Positions 6,601-7,651 of a stretch of 7,651 nt of DNA are shown in pieces. A program made the position numbers and the translations under genes. The notes below the pieces were generated by a model. That model worked only from the letters and a program-made list of their open reading frames with translations, was not told the DNA's origin and did not search any database. The DNA comes from Burkholderiales bacterium (GTDB taxonomy: Bacteria; Pseudomonadota; Gammaproteobacteria; Burkholderiales; Burkholderiaceae), in contig CANFNO010000116.1 of the NCBI GenBank assembly GCA_947447845.1, positions 1-7,651 of the forward strand, given 5' to 3'. Position 1 is the stretch's first letter. Each line of letters begins with the position of its first letter.

Positions 6601-7178
6601 CCACGACAGGTTCTCATGTCGAGCCTACCCCCGACAACCTCAACCCACCGCCGCCACGTCCAGAAGAGTTACCGTATCGCAATCCACCTGAGATTGCCGT
6701 TGCGCGCCGGGGGCAGCCGATTGACGTCAGTGCAATGGATCCGAATCGCACGTACTTGTGGGCAGTGGACGCTGAAGGCAATTTCATTATCGCGCCAGAG
6801 GATCAGCCCGGTTTTGGTCGTATGGTGAAACATGGTGATCTGGTGCCTGGCGCGGGCGGTGAGTTCCGTGGCGCCGCGCGGGCCGGTGGTGAGATGCGGG
6901 CACGTGTCAACCCGGACACCGGAGAGGTGACCTGGGTCATGGACAGCGACTCCAGCTACAGCTTTGCACGTACCGATCAACAAGTGCTTGGGGAACCCAG
7001 TCGAGCTGCTGCGCACGACTTGCTAACGGATACGGGGACCGACACTTCAAATATCGACGTCAAGATGGGCGACCGGTGGCTGCTCACTCCGCCGCAAGCT
7101 CCTCGCCCAGGCGCTGCGCCAATTGTGCCACCCGCACAGATTCCACCCGACCGCCGTGACGCGTCGGCCTCGCCGTGA
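3630..7178 (+). CDS. large eCIS-associated putative cargo / polymorphic-toxin-like protein (1182 aa)
   Basis: I do not recognise a named family for the full length. Domains in order: residues 1-205, a Pro/Ala/Thr-rich, probably disordered leader with no signal peptide and a V-G-V-P-R-Y-L-S motif at 36-43; 207-268, Gly/Ser-rich with G-S-G-S-G-S-G; about 284-313, S-L-S-Q-D-E-F and a short Met-rich helix; 314-412 and 479-610, two arrays of 11-residue helical repeats; 611-780, further Ala/Gln/Ser-rich helices; 788-838, a continuous hydrophobic stretch long enough for two membrane helices; 851-914, a linker with G-I-H-E-S-I-S-G-R-D-F-V-T-N (868-881) resembling the pre-toxin 'TG' linkers of polymorphic toxins; 915-1030, Pro-rich; 1031-1150, a compact C-terminal domain. 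It has only four cysteines (446, 540, 566, 589). Cargo or effector of the eCIS is the favoured role by architecture and by position right after the ATPase. A tape-measure-like or structural rod function is the main alternative, since those are also long, helical and can hold membrane segments. The codons include more GAA, CAA and AAT than in the two upstream genes, which hints at a separate origin. Confidence 0.75.
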   Translation: MGSLASAPIVRRDPKPDSARPTPTVNKLDETQARSVGVPRYLSVVRPVSSEASAPEAIKNTENTIPTADANAGGAASHSASTEASPNDAALTGTAATTQSVAPAPLAAVDTEVIDAELSEVTADPTIVADRHPGSPTLLKPPPGQDTIAEAAPVPPAPPVTPARAADASASTKGIATQSAAEEVDINQQLANQAKEIDSAGRQAAPGGLAQGDGGDDGGTEAKGDAGIETSAGGGAVGAAGGDAGGRVGGSGSGSGSSEGSAAIAGAVPPPQPDALQAQMPGRSLSQDEFVGMFEAGNTPEQDQALLAGMMMALRGEVEQEKASILADAEAQKQQILVAAEAQAETMRATAAATIERVMGSYAAAREALTATTASNKAALTEQIAQQVAQIETESAAKAADADAQLTARQTQINDSAATQSAQPQQFANQEAVRAEAALEAAARECDTAGAAEATNYPGSDDHNPEKRAAAQDVSDRSAADIREKKAPLAEDIRSRSADSSAKYFEYANSVSAQIEQARADFIPSLAQFATEATASVQQCEAGVSASLDQRLAVDLAALDAAEQSCIAQVEQAQTAALAQIDTQSNQACSDIDSQTATLLENIDASMQETETVVFGSSAAYVPGMRDIIEATQTAISSATSQGRASLADSAMSVADGLASFAGEFSSQMNSLASGAAKVADAIQQGGESAGESMLQGQAQQAAQTALSVATEQESLTRQVLVEIDAAVTTAEADMAAINDRFQTELTAGVNESIQKAILPRTDQIETRAHEAAEQVDDSWYKGLGRALLQIVIGLVIMVVVALVVAAIAAAFGVILTAWTAVMIAGAILLVVGFVLAIYSRARQPELANAPWYQVAGIALLDTVGYTGIHESISGRDFVTNQTLTAGQRTERGVMGAVTMISLVLGARSAIKGPPGGAFTRPNTLPRGFVGWAEALPQAWRGSRILAIEMWQGTRQGASSVSEWVRTRLLGREPTRPSPEALANVGEPSNTTTGSHVEPTPDNLNPPPPRPEELPYRNPPEIAVARRGQPIDVSAMDPNRTYLWAVDAEGNFIIAPEDQPGFGRMVKHGDLVPGAGGEFRGAARAGGEMRARVNPDTGEVTWVMDSDSSYSFARTDQQVLGEPSRAAAHDLLTDTGTDTSNIDVKMGDRWLLTPPQAPRPGAAPIVPPAQIPPDRRDASASP
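4377..4396 (+). repeat. GGCAGT hexanucleotide microsatellite
   Basis: Three perfect GGCAGT copies plus a partial fourth encode the alternating Gly-Ser stretch near residues 249-256 of the 1182-residue protein. It lies in a Gly-rich flexible linker before the helical region, and copy-number change would stay in frame. Confidence 0.8.
4569..4865 (+). repeat. hendecad array 1: nine 11-residue repeats (33-bp coding period)
   Basis: Residues 314-412 of the 1182-residue protein divide without gaps into nine 11-residue units. Units 1-8 nearly all begin with Leu, Ile, Met or Val: L-R-G-E-V, I-L-A-D-A, I-L-V-A-A, M-R-A-T-A, V-M-G-S-Y, L-T-A-T-T, L-T-E-Q-I, I-E-T-E-S; the ninth (A-D-A-Q-L) is degenerate and is followed by another Ile at 413. 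The remaining positions are Ala, Gln, Glu, Thr and Lys. The repeat is seen in the protein; at DNA level the units have diverged. Eleven-residue periodicity is typical of straight or slightly right-handed coiled coils or long amphipathic helices. Confidence 0.7.
5064..5459 (+). repeat. hendecad array 2: twelve 11-residue repeats
   Basis: Residues 479-610 of the 1182-residue protein divide into twelve gapless 11-residue units with a hydrophobic residue at position 4, most often followed by Asp, Glu or Arg. The first five residues of the units are A-A-D-I-R, A-E-D-I-R, S-A-K-Y-F, S-A-Q-I-E, I-P-S-L-A, T-A-S-V-Q, S-A-S-L-D, L-A-A-L-D, I-A-Q-V-E, L-A-Q-I-D, C-S-D-I-D and L-E-N-I-D. Three of the protein's four cysteines (540, 566, 589) lie here. 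At 0.15 nm per residue a continuous helix would be about 20 nm long. Confidence 0.75.
5991..6143 (+). other. predicted transmembrane hairpin within the 1182-residue protein
   Basis: Residues 788-838 are almost entirely Leu, Ile, Val, Ala, Gly, Met and Phe with no charged residue, preceded by W-Y-K-G-L-G-R (780-786) and followed by Y-S-R-A-R (839-843). The length fits two adjacent membrane helices, about 788-812 and 814-838, with basic residues on both sides, so both ends would lie on the same face. It separates the helical rod from the pre-toxin-like linker and C-terminal domain. Confidence 0.75.
6720..7079 (+). other. C-terminal candidate toxin-type domain of the 1182-residue protein
   Basis: After the Pro-rich linker, residues about 1031-1150 form a compact domain: R-T-Y-L-W-A-V-D (1040-1047), an A-P-E-D segment, K-H-G-D-L-V-P-G (1067-1074), R-A-G-G-E-M (1084-1089), W-V-M-D-S-D-S-S-Y-S-F (1102-1112), then A-H-D-L-L with T-G-T-D-T-S-N-I (1135-1142). 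The order H...G...AGGE...G...S-x-Y...LL..G.D resembles a pattern I have seen at the C-termini of polymorphic-toxin-like bacterial proteins ('H-S-S...AGE...SGHY'), but I cannot name an enzyme activity. Candidate conserved polar residues are H1068, E1088, D1105, S1109 and Y1110. A Pro-rich tail of about 30 residues follows. Confidence 0.45.
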
Positions 7179-7299
7179 ATGCTGTAATCGGTGTGAGGAA
7201 TACTGCATGGCTTTGTGTGTCAACGAACTCATCGCGTACACGTTCTTGGCACGTGGCTTGTCGACGGCTGGCGATCGAGTCGATGACAGTGTGGGCGGC

Positions 7300-7319
7300 T
7301 GCGCAGGATGATCTGCGCA
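7300..7319. other. small stem-loop, not a clear terminator
   Basis: TGCGCAG and CTGCGCA form a perfect 7-bp stem around the 6-base loop GATGAT. No T-run follows, so it does not look like an intrinsic terminator. It may be a processing or stabilising hairpin, or chance. Confidence 0.4.
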
Positions 7320-7356
7320 CGGCTTGCTCATTATCAAACGACGTTCATTTAAATAC

Positions 7357-7362
7357 AGGGGG
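7357..7362 (+). promoter_or_regulatory. Shine-Dalgarno of the DUF4157-like gene
   Basis: AGGGGG lies 5 bases before the ATG at 7368. An in-frame TAA at 7350-7352 rules out any upstream start, so this site and the ATG fix the N-terminus. Confidence 0.6.
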
Positions 7363-7367
7363 CCGCG

Positions 7368-7651
7368 ATGCGACACACAAGCAAGCGAAGCGCAGCAATA
7401 CCAAAATCCGCCGCAAGCTCACAGCGGTCCAAGTCAGGCCCGACCCGCCCGGGCATACCGCGTTTCATGTGTGGCGGCCCGGGGGCCGAGCTGTCCACTC
7501 CGGCGGCCCGGTTCAAAGTCGGCGCTGACGATAGCCCACATGAGATGGCTGCGAATCGCACGGCCAGCAAGGCGCTGCACGCCGCTGCACCAACGCATAC
7601 CGGCGCGGCCGAGACGGCCCAGCATGGGGGTAAGAGCTGGAGCGTGGGCGC
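7368..7651 (+). CDS. 5' part of a probable eCIS core (DUF4157) domain protein, cut by the window end
   Basis: The frame starting at ATG 7368 stays open to the window end (94 codons seen). The first 30 residues are basic and rich in Ser, Lys and Arg, followed by P-G-I-P-R-F-M-C (28-35), similar to V-G-V-P-R-Y-L-S near the N-terminus of the upstream 1182-residue protein. Residues 49-71 read F-K-V-G-A-D-D-S-P-H-E-M-A-A-N, then R-T-A-S-K-A-L, which fits the 'VGxxxDPxExEADxxAxxVM' segment that usually precedes the DUF4157 domain, whose proteins are strongly associated with eCIS loci and thought to be cargo or cargo-linked. The DUF4157 core itself (including its HExxH-like motif) would lie beyond the window, so the call is provisional. 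The overlapping frame starting at GTG 7175 gives an Arg/His-rich product without family features and is considered spurious. Confidence 0.6.
   Translation, partial: MRHTSKRSAAIPKSAASSQRSKSGPTRPGIPRFMCGGPGAELSTPAARFKVGADDSPHEMAANRTASKALHAAAPTHTGAAETAQHGGKSWSVG

Larger units (their letters stand above)
7179..7367 (+). other. intergenic gap between the two putative cargo genes
   Basis: These 189 bases hold no convincing gene. The short open frames here read as basic or Arg/Trp-rich peptides and have no good Shine-Dalgarno. The segment contains a small stem-loop at 7300-7319 and, at about 7330-7356, an AT-rich patch unlike the surrounding GC-rich DNA, just before the next gene. A weak promoter-like pair (TTGCTC at 7324 and TTAAAT at 7349, 19 bases apart) is present but matches the consensus poorly. 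The gap contrasts with the overlapping junctions upstream, so the last gene may have its own expression signal. Confidence 0.5.

Noticed and set aside
7300..7319. Intrinsic terminator after the large gene
   Set aside because: Stem of 7 bp exists but no T-run follows; kept only as a small stem-loop.
7324..7354. Sigma-70 promoter (TTGCTC / TTAAAT)
   Set aside because: Only 3 of 6 and 4 of 6 consensus matches with a 19-base spacer; too weak to list as a promoter.
7175..7528. 117-codon + strand frame starting with GTG over the stop of the large gene
   Set aside because: No good Shine-Dalgarno, Arg/His/Trp-rich product, and it overlaps out of frame with the better supported DUF4157-like start at 7368.
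1..7651. tRNA, rRNA, CRISPR array, insertion sequence or attachment site
   Set aside because: No cloverleaf-like segment, regular spacer repeats, transposase-like ORF or terminal inverted repeats were seen on either strand.

Overview
The window looks like the downstream end of an extracellular contractile injection system (eCIS; Afp/PVC/MAC-like phage-tail-derived particle) locus, running into its cargo genes. All supported genes are on the + strand and tightly packed. By eye the DNA is GC-rich with strongly GC-biased third codon positions in the first two genes, which fits a high-GC proteobacterium (Beta- or Gammaproteobacteria), but no gene here fixes the genus. The eCIS call rests mainly on the AAA+ ATPase (1669-3630) and its neighbours.

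Layout: (1) the last 14 codons of an upstream gene (1-45); (2) a 540-residue protein (50-1672) whose N- and C-terminal motifs resemble the eCIS-locus proteins found beside the ATPase, including the contractile-injection-system tape-measure family; (3) a 653-residue eCIS AAA+ ATPase (1669-3630) with a winged-helix-like N-terminus, a degenerate first AAA-like region and an intact second AAA module; (4) a large 1182-residue protein (3630-7178) built like a polymorphic toxin or eCIS cargo: disordered Pro/Ala/Gly-rich N-terminus, two long arrays of 11-residue (hendecad) helical repeats, a two-helix transmembrane hairpin, a pre-toxin-like linker and a small C-terminal domain; (5) a 189-bp gap without a convincing gene; (6) the start of another gene (7368 to the window end) whose first ~70 residues carry the GxxxxPxExxA-type segment that normally precedes the DUF4157 'eCIS core' domain.

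Genes 2, 3 and 4 are joined by stop/start overlaps (ATGA at 1669-1672, TGATG at 3628-3632), each with a Shine-Dalgarno motif inside the end of the preceding gene, so they are probably one translationally coupled operon. In the proposed model the ATPase belongs to the particle's assembly or loading machinery, while the 1182-residue protein and the DUF4157-like protein are cargo or cargo-associated. The most interesting observations are the hendecad rods and overall architecture of the 1182-residue protein, its uncharacterised C-terminal domain, and a short G-[VI]-P-R-[YF]-[LM] motif shared near the N-termini of the two putative cargo proteins, a candidate loading signal. Functions of genes 2, 4 and the last gene are inferred from motifs and context, not established.
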